DNA of 64,000 nucleotides from Limimaricola hongkongensis DSM 17492 (GCF_000600975.2 NZ_KK088650.1:496001-560000); one strand, 5' to 3'; positions 1-12,342 are shown, numbered from the stretch's first letter. A program made the numbers and translations. Notes: generated by a model not told the origin, from the sequence alone.

Positions 1-646
1 CGCGTTCCTCCGAGAGCCGCGACGGCACGGTCGGATGGCCCTCGGCGCGGGCGCGGGCGATGGCGGCGGCCCGGTCGCGCAGCGCCGCGTTGTCCGGTTC
101 GATGGTGAGCGCGAAGCGCGCATTGGTCTCGGTGTATTCGTGACCCGAACAGATCAGTGTCTGGCCCGGCAGGTCGCGCAGCTTGCGCAAGCTGTCCCAC
201 ATCTGCTCGGGCGTGCCCTCGAACAGCCGGCCGCAACCCATCGCCATCAGGCTGTCGGCGGTGAAGGCCATGCGCGAGCCGGGGAAGTGAAAGGCCATAT
301 GCCCCACCGTGTGGCCCGGCACGTCGATCACCTCGACCCGTTCGCCCAGCACCTCGAGCGGATCGCCGGGCGCCACCGCGAGATCGAGCGGTGGCAACCG
401 GTGCGCATCCGCCGCCGCGCCGATCACCCGCGCGCCGTCGCGCAGCTCGGCCAGCCCGGCCACGTGGTCGTCGTGGTGATGCGTCAGCAGGATGTCCGAC
501 AGCGTCCAGCCATGCGCGTCGAGCGCGGCGCGGATCGGCGCGGCCTCGGGCGCGTCGACAAGCGCGGTGCGCCCGGTGGCGGCGTCGTGCAGCAAAAAGG
601 CGTAGTTGTCAGAGAGGCACGCGACGGTGAGAAGTTCGAGAGGCAT
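1..646 (-). CDS. gloB: Hydroxyacylglutathione hydrolase (glyoxalase II), 3' part cut by window edge
   Basis: Hydrolyses S-lactoylglutathione to D-lactate and glutathione, the second step of methylglyoxal detoxification in the cytoplasm. Translation from the ATG at 646 reads MPLELLTVACLSDNYAF and then the metallo-beta-lactamase metal motif THHHDDH near residue 55, followed by VPGHTVGH and later GHEYT, the glyoxalase II metal-binding landmarks. About 215 codons are visible; the family is about 255 residues, so roughly the last 40 lie outside the window. It diverges from the methyltransferase gene at 743 across about 96 bases, a common pairing in Rhodobacterales. Function is secure from motifs. 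Confidence 0.93.
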   Translation of the reverse strand, partial: MPLELLTVACLSDNYAFLLHDAATGRTALVDAPEAAPIRAALDAHGWTLSDILLTHHHDDHVAGLAELRDGARVIGAAADAHRLPPLDLAVAPGDPLEVLGERVEVIDVPGHTVGHMAFHFPGSRMAFTADSLMAMGCGRLFEGTPEQMWDSLRKLRDLPGQTLICSGHEYTETNARFALTIEPDNAALRDRAAAIARARAEGHPTVPSRLSEER

Positions 647-742
647 GGCGGCATCCGTGATTTGGTTGTTATGGTGGTCCCGGACCTAGACCGGCCTCCG
701 CCACCGGCTCGCAAATTCTGAACCAAGGACCGCCGGCCCGCA

Positions 743-1585
743 ATGCATCTGGACGTGCTCGACCTGCGCAATTTCTACTATCGCAGCGCGCTTGGCCGCG
801 CGGCGCAGAAGGTGATCCGCGACCGGCTGGTCGAATGGTGGCCCGCCGCGCATGTACAGGGCCAGACGGTGGCGGGGTACGGCTTTGCGGTGCCGCTGCT
901 GCGTCCCTATCTCGCCGATGCGCGGCGGGTGATCGGGCTGATGCCGGGGCCGCAGGGGGTGATGCCCTGGCCCGCGGGCCAGCCCAACGTGTCGGTGCTG
1001 TGCGAGGAGACGCTCTGGCCGCTCAGGACGGGGCAGGTCGACCGTCTGGTGCTGATGCACGGTCTGGAGACGTCGGAACACGCGACCGCGCTTTTGGAGG
1101 AGTGCTGGCGGGCGCTGGGGCCGGGGGGCCGGGCGGTGTTCGTGGTGCCGAACCGGGCCGGGCTGTGGTCGCGGTCGGACGCGACGCCGTTCGGCTATGG
1201 GCGGCCCTATTCGCTGGGTCAGCTCGAAGCGCAGCTCAAGGCGCATCGCTTCGAGACCGAGCGCGCGGTCTCGGCGCTGTACCGGCCGCCGAGCCTGCGC
1301 CGCGGCTGGCGCCGCTCGGCGGCGCTTCTGGAGAGGGCGGGGCGGCACATGCCGGTGCTCAACACCGGCGGCGTGCTGATGGTCGAGGCCACCAAGCAGG
1401 TCGCGGCCCCCCAGCCGTCCGGGGCTGACGGCGGCGGTGAAGCGGCCCTTGCGGGTGCTCGAAGGGATCGGCTCGCCGGTGCCCGAGCCGTCGCGGCGCG
1501 GCTGAGCCGGCGCCGGGTCTTCGGGCGGGCAGGGGCGCAGCCCGCGGCGCGCGGGCAAAACGTCGCACCCCCGATGGGCTTGTGA
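743..1585 (+). CDS. Class I SAM-dependent methyltransferase-like protein with a probable 3' frameshift
   Basis: The first 220 or so residues look like a degenerate methyltransferase of the type found next to gloB in Rhodobacterales: a Rossmann-like core ending in [13 protein letters not shown], then [15 protein letters not shown] and [12 protein letters not shown]. The tail of the open frame after about residue 224 is Ala/Arg/Gly-rich and unlike a protein domain. Dropping one C from the C6 run at 1407-1412 shifts into a frame that reads [20 protein letters not shown] and stops at TGA 1503-1505, giving about 253 residues and a much more natural ending. So the true gene is probably 743-1505, with either a homopolymer sequencing error or a real frameshift. 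Substrate unknown. Confidence 0.7.
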   Translation: MHLDVLDLRNFYYRSALGRAAQKVIRDRLVEWWPAAHVQGQTVAGYGFAVPLLRPYLADARRVIGLMPGPQGVMPWPAGQPNVSVLCEETLWPLRTGQVDRLVLMHGLETSEHATALLEECWRALGPGGRAVFVVPNRAGLWSRSDATPFGYGRPYSLGQLEAQLKAHRFETERAVSALYRPPSLRRGWRRSAALLERAGRHMPVLNTGGVLMVEATKQVAAPQPSGADGGGEAALAGARRDRLAGARAVAARLSRRRVFGRAGAQPAARGQNVAPPMGL

Positions 1586-1624
1586 CCATGGGGCAAAGCC
1601 CTGCCATCCGCCGCTTCAAGGCGG

Positions 1625-1653
1625 TTGCGACAGCCGGATCGCTCTGCTACATC
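1625..1653 (+). promoter_or_regulatory. Candidate promoter for the atp operon
   Basis: TTGCGA at 1625-1630 and TACATC at 1648-1653 are separated by exactly 17 bases, in the 259-base gap before atpH. It is the best sigma70-like match there, but GC-rich alphaproteobacterial promoters are weakly conserved, so this is only a candidate. I see nothing else in the gap. Confidence 0.3.
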
Positions 1654-1764
1654 GCCCCTGATTTTGACGGCCTTCGCCCGCGCGAGGGCCATGCAAGCTG
1701 CCCGGCCGTCGCCATGTTCCCATGGCGCGGCAGCGCCGGGCCCAAAGACTGCGGAAGGGTGGAC

Positions 1765-2324
1765 GTGTCCGAACCAGCATCGATCTCAACCGGCATCGCT
1801 CAGCGCTATGCCACGGCCGTGTTCGACCTGGCGCGGGAGGGCGACGATCTCGCCGCCCTGACGTCGGATGTCGACGCGTTGCGCGCGGCGCTGTCCGACA
1901 GCGCGGAGTTTCGCGACCTGATCTCCTCGCCGGTCTACAGCCGCGACGATCAGGGCCGCGCGATGTCGGCGATCGCCGCCAAGATGGGGCTGACCCGGAC
2001 CATGGCGAACGTGCTGGGCCTGATGGCCTCCAAGCGCCGCCTGTTCGTGCTGCCGCAGATGCTGCGCGCGCTCGACGCGCAGCTGGCCGAGGCCCGCGGC
2101 GAGGTGACCGCCGACGTGACCACCGCCAAGGCGCTGTCCGACAAGCAGAAGTCGGCGCTCGCCGCCGCGCTCAAGGAGAGCGCCGGGCGCGAGGTGAAGA
2201 TCAATCAGACCGTGGATGAAAGCCTCATCGGCGGTCTCGTCGTCAAGCTGGGCTCGAAGATGATCGACACCTCGATCCGCTCGAAGCTCCAGGCACTCCA
2301 GAACACCATGAAAGAGGTCGGATA

Positions 2325-2325
<1 letters not shown>
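1765..2325 (+). CDS. atpH: F1 ATP synthase subunit delta
   Basis: Stalk subunit joining the F1 head to the peripheral stator. The 186-residue product from the GTG at 1765 begins (M)[15 protein letters not shown], the usual N-terminus in this order, and ends with the conserved [19 protein letters not shown] region. The frame stays open upstream to 1582, but the GTG at 1765 is preceded by a purine-rich GGAAGGG and gives the family's normal length, so I prefer it. It is first in atpHAGDC; the stop overlaps the atpA start by one base (TAATG), implying coupled translation. As usual in alphaproteobacteria the F0 genes are not here. Confidence 0.95.
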
Positions 2326-3863
<1,538 letters not shown>

Positions 3864-3893
3864 AACCAGCCACGGACTTAGGGAGGCTGGCCG

Positions 3894-4766
3894 ATGCCTA
3901 GTCTGAAGGACCTCAAGAACCGGATCGCGTCGGTCAAATCGACCCGCAAGATCACCAAGGCGATGCAGATGGTCGCGGCGGCAAAGCTCCGCCGCGCCCA
4001 GGATGCCGCCGAAGCGGCGCGCCCCTATGCCGAACGGTTCGACGCCGTGATGGCCGGGCTCGCCTCCTCCGTGGGCGGCTCCGACGGGGCGCCCAAGCTC
4101 CTTGCCGGGACCGGCAAGGAGGACGTGCACCTGCTCGTCGTCATGACCGCCGAGCGCGGGCTCTGCGGCGGCTTCAACGGCTCGATCGTGCGCAAGGCGC
4201 GGATCCGCGCCAGCGAGCTGATCGCGCAGGGCAAGACGGTGAAGATCCTCACCGTCGGCAAGAAGGGCCGCGAGATGCTGCGCCGCGATTACGGTCAGCA
4301 CTTCGTCGGCCATGTCGATCTCAGCGAGGTCAAGCGCGTCGGTTACGCCAACGCGCAGGACATCGCCCGCGACGTGCTCGACCGCTTTGCGGCGGACGAG
4401 TTCGACGTGGCGACGATCTACTATGCGCGGTTCCAGAACGTGATCACCCAGATCCCGACCGAGCAGCAGATCATCCCGGCCAAGTTCGAGGGCGGGGACG
4501 AGGCCGACACGGCGCTCTACGACTACGAGCCCGGCGAAGAGGAGATCCTCGCGGATCTGCTGCCGCGCGGCGTGGCGACGCAGATCTTCGCCGCCCTGCT
4601 GGAAAACGGCGCCTCCGAACAGGGCGCCCGGATGAGCGCGATGGACAACGCGACCCGCAACGCGGGCGAGATGATCGACAAGCTGACGATCGAGTACAAC
4701 CGCTCGCGCCAGGCCGTCATCACCAACGAGCTGATCGAAATCATTTCGGGCGCCGAGGCGCTCTAA
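3894..4766 (+). CDS. atpG: F1 ATP synthase subunit gamma
   Basis: Central rotor shaft of F1. The 290-residue protein begins [20 protein letters not shown] and continues with the conserved helix containing [15 protein letters not shown]; it ends with a long helix with [15 protein letters not shown], the two coiled-coil strands of the shaft. The middle has the Rossmann-like domain including ERGLCGGFN. It lies between atpA and atpD in the standard order, 18 bases before atpD. Confidence 0.97.
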   Translation: MPSLKDLKNRIASVKSTRKITKAMQMVAAAKLRRAQDAAEAARPYAERFDAVMAGLASSVGGSDGAPKLLAGTGKEDVHLLVVMTAERGLCGGFNGSIVRKARIRASELIAQGKTVKILTVGKKGREMLRRDYGQHFVGHVDLSEVKRVGYANAQDIARDVLDRFAADEFDVATIYYARFQNVITQIPTEQQIIPAKFEGGDEADTALYDYEPGEEEILADLLPRGVATQIFAALLENGASEQGARMSAMDNATRNAGEMIDKLTIEYNRSRQAVITNELIEIISGAEAL

Positions 4767-6209
<1,443 letters not shown>

Positions 6210-6221
6210 TAGGAGGGCTTC

Positions 6222-6659
6222 ATGGCCGACACGCTGCAATTCGACCTGGTCAGCCCGGAACGGAAGCTTGCTTCCGTTTCGGCGACCGAGGTGCGCATTC
6301 CGGGCACCGATGGTGACCTGACGGCGATGGCGGGCCACACGCCCACCATCACCACCCTGCGTCCCGGCCTCTTGCAGGTCGTGCATCAGGGCGGGACCGA
6401 CGACTACGTGATCTCCGGCGGTTTCGCCGAGATCGGCCCCGACAACGTCTCCGTTCTGGCCGAGCGCGCGCTGCCGCGCGGCGAGGTCACGCAGGAGGTC
6501 TATGAGGGCATGGTCGAGGAATTCGCCGCCGCGCATCGCGACGCGAAGGCGAAGTTCGAGAACGAGCCGGGCCCGGTGGACGACACCGCCAAGCTTCTGG
6601 CGGACATGGTCGCGATCGGCACGCATATCGGGCTCGACCCGAAGCAGCCGAACTTCTGA
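6222..6659 (+). CDS. atpC: F1 ATP synthase subunit epsilon
   Basis: Rotor-foot subunit that binds gamma and damps ATP hydrolysis. The product is 145 residues; the N-terminal beta-sandwich ([18 protein letters not shown] to about residue 85) is canonical with [17 protein letters not shown]. The C-terminal part is one short helix region rather than the full helical hairpin of E. coli, as in related alphaproteobacteria. It is last in the operon, 12 bases after atpD with AGGAGG upstream, and is followed by an intrinsic terminator at 6682. Confidence 0.95.
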   Translation: MADTLQFDLVSPERKLASVSATEVRIPGTDGDLTAMAGHTPTITTLRPGLLQVVHQGGTDDYVISGGFAEIGPDNVSVLAERALPRGEVTQEVYEGMVEEFAAAHRDAKAKFENEPGPVDDTAKLLADMVAIGTHIGLDPKQPNF

Positions 6660-6681
6660 TCAAACCGCGCATCGAACGACG

Positions 6682-6707
6682 AAGACCCCGCCCCGGCGGG
6701 GTCTTTT
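6682..6707 (+). terminator. Intrinsic terminator of atpHAGDC
   Basis: Inverted repeat AAGACCCCGCC / GGCGGGGTCTT with a minimal loop, running into TTTT at 6704-6707, starting 23 bases after the atpC stop. Confidence 0.9.
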
Positions 6708-6729
6708 CGTATGGGGGGAGGCAAATCAC

Positions 6730-7080
6730 ATGGCGCGCTACATGCAGGGCGGCTTCGGGATCGATCAGGGCGAGCTGATTCCGTTCGACGATTTCGAGAC
6801 CGGCGGCTCGATGTGGACCGGCGCGGGCGCGCGCGAGCTGCGCCGGCGCGTCGATTTCAACCTGGCGTTTTCGCAGCCGCCGCTGGTGCAGCTCGGCGTG
6901 ACGATGTGGGATGTCTCGAACGCGGCGTCGATGCGGCTCGACGTGCGGGCCGAGGAGATCGCGCGCACCGGCTTCGTGCTGCGCACGCATACGTGGAGCG
7001 ACAGCCGAATCGCCCGGATCCGTGTCGCGTGGACGGCGTTCGGCGCCTGCTACGACGATGAAAGATGGGATATCGATTGA
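6730..7080 (+). CDS. H-type lectin domain-like protein
   Basis: A 116-residue protein from the ATG at 6730, which has a strong GGGGGGAGG ribosome site. The frame is open upstream through atpC and the terminator, so the start is set by the RBS. It has no signal peptide. The arrangement of Trp and aromatic residues (GSMWTG, RVDFNLAFSQPP, VTMWDVSN, FVLRTHTWSDS, IRVAWTAFG) resembles the H-type lectin fold (PF09458), a six-stranded barrel binding GalNAc in eukaryotic members. Role in bacteria unknown. It sits just after the atp terminator with its own start signals. Confidence 0.65.
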   Translation: MARYMQGGFGIDQGELIPFDDFETGGSMWTGAGARELRRRVDFNLAFSQPPLVQLGVTMWDVSNAASMRLDVRAEEIARTGFVLRTHTWSDSRIARIRVAWTAFGACYDDERWDID

Positions 7081-7170
7081 CGCGAAGGGGCGGTGGCGGC
7101 CTCTGCGGTCGAAGGGGCCGTGGCGGCCCCGGCGGTCTTTCAGCGCGCGGAGGGACGCCGCGCCGGATGG

Positions 7171-7374
7171 TCAGGCGAGATGCCGGATCGGCCCCGCATG
7201 GCGCACCGCGCGGCTCAGCGGCATGATGATGGCGGTGAACATCAACGCCGCCACCGGACCCGAGGCGATCCAGATGGCCAGCCCCGCAAGAAGCGGAAGA
7301 TTGCCGAACCCGACGAGGAACACCGCGGCGATGAAGCCGAGCATGCTTCCGGCGAGGATGAAGATCGTGCCCAT
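7171..7374 (-). CDS. Small membrane protein, function unknown
   Basis: A 67-residue protein beginning MGTIFILAGSMLGF, with two hydrophobic stretches (about residues 3-24 and 27-50) predicted as membrane spans and a basic C-terminus. AGGAGACGCAGGA precedes the ATG at 7374 and decides the start; the frame is open further upstream. No family recognised. The 90 bases between it and the lectin-like gene, and the 187 bases between it and ettA, hold no clear feature. Confidence 0.6.
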   Translation of the reverse strand: MGTIFILAGSMLGFIAAVFLVGFGNLPLLAGLAIWIASGPVAALMFTAIIMPLSRAVRHAGPIRHLA

Positions 7375-7561
7375 TCCTGCGTCTCCTGTGCTATCCTGTA
7401 TAGGTTGCAGGGCAATCAGGCAGGAATATGACCTGCCGCGGGCATTATAGCTCAAATCATCGCGTTCGGGCATGGCGCTCATGCGCAGGCCGAAGAGGCG
7501 GCCCGGTTCGGGCGCCCCCTCATGCGGGACGGGCGGAGCCATGGCCCCGCCCGCCGCCATG

Positions 7562-9217
7562 TCAGCGCGTGAACTTCTTGAACTTGACCCGCTTGGGTTC
7601 CACAGCGTCGGGGCCGAGGCGGCGCTTCTTGTCCTCTTCGTAATCCTCGAAGTTGCCCTGGAACCACTCGACATGCGCCTCGCCCTCGAAGGCGAGGATG
7701 TGGGTGCAGATCCGGTCGAGGAAGAAGCGGTCGTGGGAGATCACCACCGCGCAGCCCGCGAAATCGACCAGCGCGTCTTCGAGCGCGCGCAGGGTTTCGA
7801 CGTCGAGATCGTTGGTCGGCTCGTCGAGCAGCAGCACGTTGCCGCCATCCTTCAGAAGCCGCGCCATGTGGACGCGGTTGCGCTCACCGCCCGACAGCAG
7901 GCTGACCTTCTTCTGCTGGTCGCCGCCCTTGAAGTTGAACGCGCCGCAATAGGCGCGCGAGTTCATCGAGGCGTCGCCCAGCTCGATCACCTCGGCGCCG
8001 CCCGAGATCGCTTCCCAGACGGTGGCGCCCGGGTCGAGATCGTCGCGGCTCTGGTCGACATAGGACAGCTTCACGGTGTCGCCGAACTCGATTCGCCCCT
8101 CGTCGGGCTGTTCCTGACCGGTGAGCATCTTGAACAGGGTCGACTTGCCGGCGCCGTTCGGACCGATCACGCCGACGATGCCGCCCGGCGGCAGCGAGAA
8201 TTCCAGATCCTCGATCAAGAGCTTGTCGCCCATCGCCTTCTTCAGGCCCTCGACCTCGATCACCTTGCCGCCGAGACGCGGGCCGTTCGGGATGACGATC
8301 TGCGCCTTGCCGACGCGCTCGCGCTCGGACTGGCTCGCCAGCTCCTCATAGGCCGCGATCCGGGCCTTGGACTTGGCCTGGCGCGCCTTCTGGCCCTGCC
8401 GCATCCATTCCAGCTCGCGCTGCAGCGTGTTCTGCTTGGACTTGTCCTCGCGGGCCTCCTGCTCGAGCCGCTTGGCCTTCTGCTCCAGCCAGCTCGAATA
8501 GTTGCCCTCGTAGGGAATGCCGCGGCCACGATCGAGCTCGAGGATCCAGCCGGTGATGTCGTCGAGGAAATAGCGGTCGTGGGTCACGACGAGAATCGTG
8601 CCCTTGTACTCGATCAGGTGGTTTTGCAGCCACGCGATCGTCTCGGCGTCGAGATGGTTGGTCGGCTCGTCGAGGAGCAGCATGTCGGGGGCTTCGAGCA
8701 GCAGCTTGCACAGCGCCACGCGGCGCGCCTCGCCGCCCGACAGGGTGGTGACGTCGGCGTCGTCCGGCGGGCAGCGCAGCGCCTCCATCGCGACGTCGAT
8801 CTGCGCGTCGAGATCCCACAGGTTCTGGGCGTCGATGTCGTCCTGAAGCTGGGCCATCTCCTCGGCGGTCTCGTCCGAGTAGTTCATGGCCAGCTCGTTG
8901 TAACGCTCGAGCACGGCCTTCTTGGCGGCGACGCCTTCCATGACGTTCTCGCGGACGGTCTTGGTCTCGTCGAGCTTGGGCTCCTGGGGCAGGTAGCCGA
9001 CGCGGGCGCCCTCGGCGGCCCAGGCCTCGCCCTGGAAATCCTTGTCGAGCCCGGCCATGATCTTGAGCAGGGTGGATTTACCGGCGCCGTTGACCCCGAC
9101 CACGCCGATCTTCACCCCGGGCAGGAAGTTCAGCCGGATGTTCTCGAAGGTCTTCTTGCCGCCGGGATAGGTCTTGGAGACGCCATCCATGTGATAGACG
9201 TACTGGTAGCTGGCCAT
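7562..9217 (-). CDS. ettA: Energy-dependent translational throttle protein (ABC-F ATPase)
   Basis: Cytoplasmic ABC-F ATPase that binds the ribosomal E site and gates early elongation according to ATP/ADP ratio. The 551-residue product has two ABC domains: first Walker A GVNGAGKS near residue 41, signature LSGGEARRVAL, DEPTNHLD; second Walker A GPNGAGKS near 333, LSGGERNRVHM, DEPTNDLD. Between them is the Lys/Glu/Arg-rich P-site tRNA interaction motif region (residues about 240-290). Length and order match EttA rather than Uup (no C-terminal coiled-coil domain). Single-gene unit with AGGAG before the start. Confidence 0.95.
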   Translation of the reverse strand: MASYQYVYHMDGVSKTYPGGKKTFENIRLNFLPGVKIGVVGVNGAGKSTLLKIMAGLDKDFQGEAWAAEGARVGYLPQEPKLDETKTVRENVMEGVAAKKAVLERYNELAMNYSDETAEEMAQLQDDIDAQNLWDLDAQIDVAMEALRCPPDDADVTTLSGGEARRVALCKLLLEAPDMLLLDEPTNHLDAETIAWLQNHLIEYKGTILVVTHDRYFLDDITGWILELDRGRGIPYEGNYSSWLEQKAKRLEQEAREDKSKQNTLQRELEWMRQGQKARQAKSKARIAAYEELASQSERERVGKAQIVIPNGPRLGGKVIEVEGLKKAMGDKLLIEDLEFSLPPGGIVGVIGPNGAGKSTLFKMLTGQEQPDEGRIEFGDTVKLSYVDQSRDDLDPGATVWEAISGGAEVIELGDASMNSRAYCGAFNFKGGDQQKKVSLLSGGERNRVHMARLLKDGGNVLLLDEPTNDLDVETLRALEDALVDFAGCAVVISHDRFFLDRICTHILAFEGEAHVEWFQGNFEDYEEDKKRRLGPDAVEPKRVKFKKFTR

Positions 9218-9341
9218 CGGGGAACTCCTGTCTGCGATCGGCCCTCCTCATACGCGCGCAGGCGCGGCGTAGCAATCGGGCGCGCGCGGAACCGGCGCCT
9301 GCGCGACGACGTTGGGCGGCATTGCGCATGGGGGAGCTGCG

Positions 9342-10616
9342 GTGGCAATCAGCGAGACGGGCGGCGCGCCGGTGCCCCCCAGGGACAGGTCCGGTGACAG
9401 GTCCGGTGACAGGCCCGGCCAAGAGGCCGGAAACGGGGCCGGTGACGGAGACGCGCCGGATGACTGGCAGCACGATCTGACCGAGCAGCGCCTGTCGGAG
9501 CTGCGCAAGATCCGGCGGCTGATGCTGTGCTCGTTCCTGCTCGCGGCCTTTACCGCCACCTATTTCGCGCGCGACGTGCTGTTGCCCATCGTTCTGGCGG
9601 TGCTGCTGACGCTGACGCTGCGTCCGGTGGTGCGCGGATTGCAGCGGATCGGCATTCCGCCGGGGGTCAGCGCGGTGCTGCTGATGCTGGCGATCGGGCT
9701 GGGATTCGCGGTGGCGGGCTATTTCCTGTCGGGACCGATCGGCGAGATGGCGGCGCGGGCGCCGCAGATCGGCACGGAGGTACAGCGAAAGCTGGCGGGG
9801 CTGATGGACCGGCTGGCCTCGATCCGCGAGGTCGGCGAACAGGTGACGGAGATGGCCGACGCCGCCGGGGCGACCGGCGAGAAGATGGAGGTGGTGGTCG
9901 ACCAGTCGGGACCGATCCCCTCGGCGGTGGGCAGCGCCGCCTCGATCGGCTCGACGCTGGTGGCGGCGATGATCCTGACGCTGTTCCTGCTGGCATCGGG
10001 CGATTTCTACCACCGCCGCATCGTCGAGGCCTCGCCCAAGCTGCATGACAAGAAGCGCGCCCTGACCATCGTGCGCGACGTGGAGCGGCAGATCTCGCGC
10101 TATCTCGGCGCGATCACGGTGATCAATGCCGGGCTGGGCGTGGCGATCGGGATCGCGCTGTGGATCATCGGCCTGCCGATGCCGCATGTCTGGGGCACGC
10201 TGGCCTTTTTGTTGAACTTCATGCCCTTCATCGGCGCGATCATCGGCACCGTCGCCGCCGGGGCCTTTGCGCTGGTGAGCTTCGACAGCGTGCCTTACGC
10301 GCTTTTGGTGCCGCTGTCCTACTTCACCCTCACCACCATCGAGGGCAATTTCGTCACGCCGATGCTGGTCGGGCGCAGGCTGGAGCTGAACATCGTGTCG
10401 GTCTTCGTCACGGTGGCCTTCTGGATCTGGCTGTGGGGCGTGCCGGGTGCGGTGCTGGCGGTGCCGTTTCTCGTGGTGGTCAAGGCGGTCTGCGACCACG
10501 TTCCCTCGCTCAAGGCCTTTGGCGGTTTCCTGTCCGGCGACCCGGCGGTGAAGGCTGAGGACCGGGAAGGCGACCCCAAGGACCGAACCGGCAAACCCGC
10601 CGCGCGGCACGCCTGA
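9342..10616 (+). CDS. AI-2E family (PerM/TqsA-like) permease
   Basis: Inner-membrane protein of about 424 residues with roughly eight spans. The core GTLAFLLNFMPFIGAIIGT and EGNFVTPMLVGRRLELN are hallmarks of the AI-2E exporter/PerM family (PF01594); members export AI-2 or act as Na+/H+ antiporters, so substrate is open. I choose the GTG at 9342 because GGGGGAG lies six bases upstream; a TTG at 9312 is possible. The N-terminal cytoplasmic 45 residues are hydrophilic and include three tandem 12-base units (DRSG repeats). Confidence 0.8.
   Translation: MAISETGGAPVPPRDRSGDRSGDRPGQEAGNGAGDGDAPDDWQHDLTEQRLSELRKIRRLMLCSFLLAAFTATYFARDVLLPIVLAVLLTLTLRPVVRGLQRIGIPPGVSAVLLMLAIGLGFAVAGYFLSGPIGEMAARAPQIGTEVQRKLAGLMDRLASIREVGEQVTEMADAAGATGEKMEVVVDQSGPIPSAVGSAASIGSTLVAAMILTLFLLASGDFYHRRIVEASPKLHDKKRALTIVRDVERQISRYLGAITVINAGLGVAIGIALWIIGLPMPHVWGTLAFLLNFMPFIGAIIGTVAAGAFALVSFDSVPYALLVPLSYFTLTTIEGNFVTPMLVGRRLELNIVSVFVTVAFWIWLWGVPGAVLAVPFLVVVKAVCDHVPSLKAFGGFLSGDPAVKAEDREGDPKDRTGKPAARHA
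9385..9420 (+). repeat. Three 12-base tandem units in the permease N-terminus
   Basis: GACAGGTCCGGT occurs at 9385 and 9397, followed by GACAGGCCCGGC at 9409. In frame they encode DRSG-DRSG-DRPG. A slippage-prone minisatellite in a disordered tail. Confidence 0.8.
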
Positions 10617-10705
10617 GGCCGGTTTGACAGCGCGCGAAGCCCCGGCCTAGGGTTCGCCGCGATGCCGGGCCCGGAAACGGCCGCGGCCCCAAGGAGATCC
10701 GACAG

Positions 10706-11740
10706 ATGAGCTACGTCCCCCACCCAGACCGCTACACGCGGATGGCCTATCGCCGCTGCGGCGCATCCGGGCTCAAGCTGCCCGCCATCAGCCTCGGGAT
10801 GTGGCACAATTTCGGCGATGACACGCCGCACCAGACCAAGCGCGACATCTGCCGCGCCGCCTTCGATCACGGCATCACGCATTTCGATCTGGCCAACAAT
10901 TACGGCCCCGAGCCGGGCGCCGCCGAGACCGCCTTCGGCGAGATCCTGAAAACCGATTTCGCAGGCTATCGCGACGAGCTGCTGATTTCGTCCAAGGCGG
11001 GCTACGACATGTGGCCGGGACCGCATGGCGAATGGGGCAGCCGCAAGCATCTGATCGCGTCCTGCGACCAGTCGCTCAAGCGGATGGGGCTCGACTATGT
11101 CGACATCTTCTACTCCCACCGCTTCGACCCCGAGACCCCGCTCGAGGAAACGATGGGCGCGCTCGATCACATCGTGCGCTCGGGCCGCGCGCTCTATGTC
11201 GGCATTTCCTCCTACAACTCGGATCGCACCCGCGCGGCGGCGGCGATTCTCAAGGAGCTCGGCACGCCCTGCGTGATCCACCAGCCGAGCTACAACATGC
11301 TCAACCGCTGGGTCGAGCGCGACGGGCTGAAGGACACGCTCGACGATCTCGGCATCGGCTCCATCGCCTTCACGCCACTGGCGCAGGGCATGCTGACGAA
11401 GAAGTATCTCGGCGGCATCCCCGAGGACAGCCGCGCCGCGCAGGACAAGTCGCTCTTTCCCTCCATGCTGAGCGAGAAGGCGATCGGCAACATCCGCAAG
11501 CTCAATGAAATCGCCGAAAGCCGGGGCCAGACGCTGGCGCAGATGGCGATCGCATGGGTGCTGCGGAATGGCGGCATCACCTCGGCGCTGATCGGCGCCT
11601 CGAAGCCGAGCCAGGTGATCGACTGCGCCGGCGCGGTCGGCAATCTCGACTTCACCGCCGACGAGCTGAAGCTGATCGACGATTACGCCGACGAGGAGCA
11701 GATCAACCTCTGGGCCCGCTCCTCCGAGACCGACGCCTGA
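10706..11740 (+). CDS. mgrA: L-glyceraldehyde 3-phosphate reductase-like aldo/keto reductase
   Basis: NADPH-dependent aldo/keto reductase of the AKR14/YghZ type, 344 residues. The N-terminus YVPHPDRYTRMAYRRCGASG and SLGMWHNFGDD are typical of the YghZ group. Catalytic tetrad candidates are Asp and Tyr in FDLANNYGP (about 61 and 66), Lys in ISSKAGYD and His in FYSHRFDP. RBS AAGGAGA is upstream. YghZ detoxifies L-glyceraldehyde 3-phosphate; physiological substrate here is inferred. Stands alone. Confidence 0.85.
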   Translation: MSYVPHPDRYTRMAYRRCGASGLKLPAISLGMWHNFGDDTPHQTKRDICRAAFDHGITHFDLANNYGPEPGAAETAFGEILKTDFAGYRDELLISSKAGYDMWPGPHGEWGSRKHLIASCDQSLKRMGLDYVDIFYSHRFDPETPLEETMGALDHIVRSGRALYVGISSYNSDRTRAAAAILKELGTPCVIHQPSYNMLNRWVERDGLKDTLDDLGIGSIAFTPLAQGMLTKKYLGGIPEDSRAAQDKSLFPSMLSEKAIGNIRKLNEIAESRGQTLAQMAIAWVLRNGGITSALIGASKPSQVIDCAGAVGNLDFTADELKLIDDYADEEQINLWARSSETDA

Positions 11741-11862
11741 AGGACGGGGCGGGGCGCGATGCCATCATCGCGCCCCGCTCTCGCCCCCGAATCTGCGCGC
11801 GGGGCGGGCAGGGTGGCCCCGTGCCCGCGCGACGGGCGCGCCCGATGCCGGAGACCAGCCCG

Positions 11863-12342
11863 ATGCCCGACACCATCCCCGCCGCCATGCCCGGCCTGCC
11901 GCTGATCCTCGCCGCGCCGCTCATGGCGGTGATGATCTGGACCGATCTGCGCCACATGCGCATTCCCAACCGGCTGGTGGGGGCGGTGGCGCTGCTCGGT
12001 CTCGGCTGCGCCGCCTTCGGTCTTCTGCCCGATCTCGTGCCCCGGCTGATCGCGGGCGGGGCGGTCTTCGTGATCGGGCTTGGTCTCTTTGCCCTCGGCG
12101 CGATGGGCGGCGGCGACGTGAAGATGCTGGCGGTGCTGGTGCCGCTTGTCCCGCCCGAGGCGCTGCCCGCCTTCGGGGTGCTGTTGTCGATCACCATGCT
12201 GACCGGGGTGCTGCTGTTGTCCGGGGTGCGCCGGATGGCGGGTGGTCCTGAATCGTCATGGGTCAGCCTGCGGGCGCGCGGGCGTTATCCTCTGGGCCTG
12301 TCGATCGCGGCGGCGGCGATGATCCTGCCGCTGGGGCTCTGA
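11863..12342 (+). CDS. Prepilin peptidase (A24 family, short CpaA-like form)
   Basis: Membrane aspartyl protease with about five spans over 159 residues, lacking the N-terminal methylase domain of PilD. The two catalytic aspartates are visible: one in MIWTDLRHMRIPN (before the second span) and one in the GxGD-type GGGDVKML. Such short forms process Flp/Tad pilins. I start at the ATG at 11863 because GGAGA lies a suitable distance upstream; ATGs at 11845 and 11887 are alternatives. No tad genes are adjacent. Confidence 0.8.
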   Translation: MPDTIPAAMPGLPLILAAPLMAVMIWTDLRHMRIPNRLVGAVALLGLGCAAFGLLPDLVPRLIAGGAVFVIGLGLFALGAMGGGDVKMLAVLVPLVPPEALPAFGVLLSITMLTGVLLLSGVRRMAGGPESSWVSLRARGRYPLGLSIAAAAMILPLGL

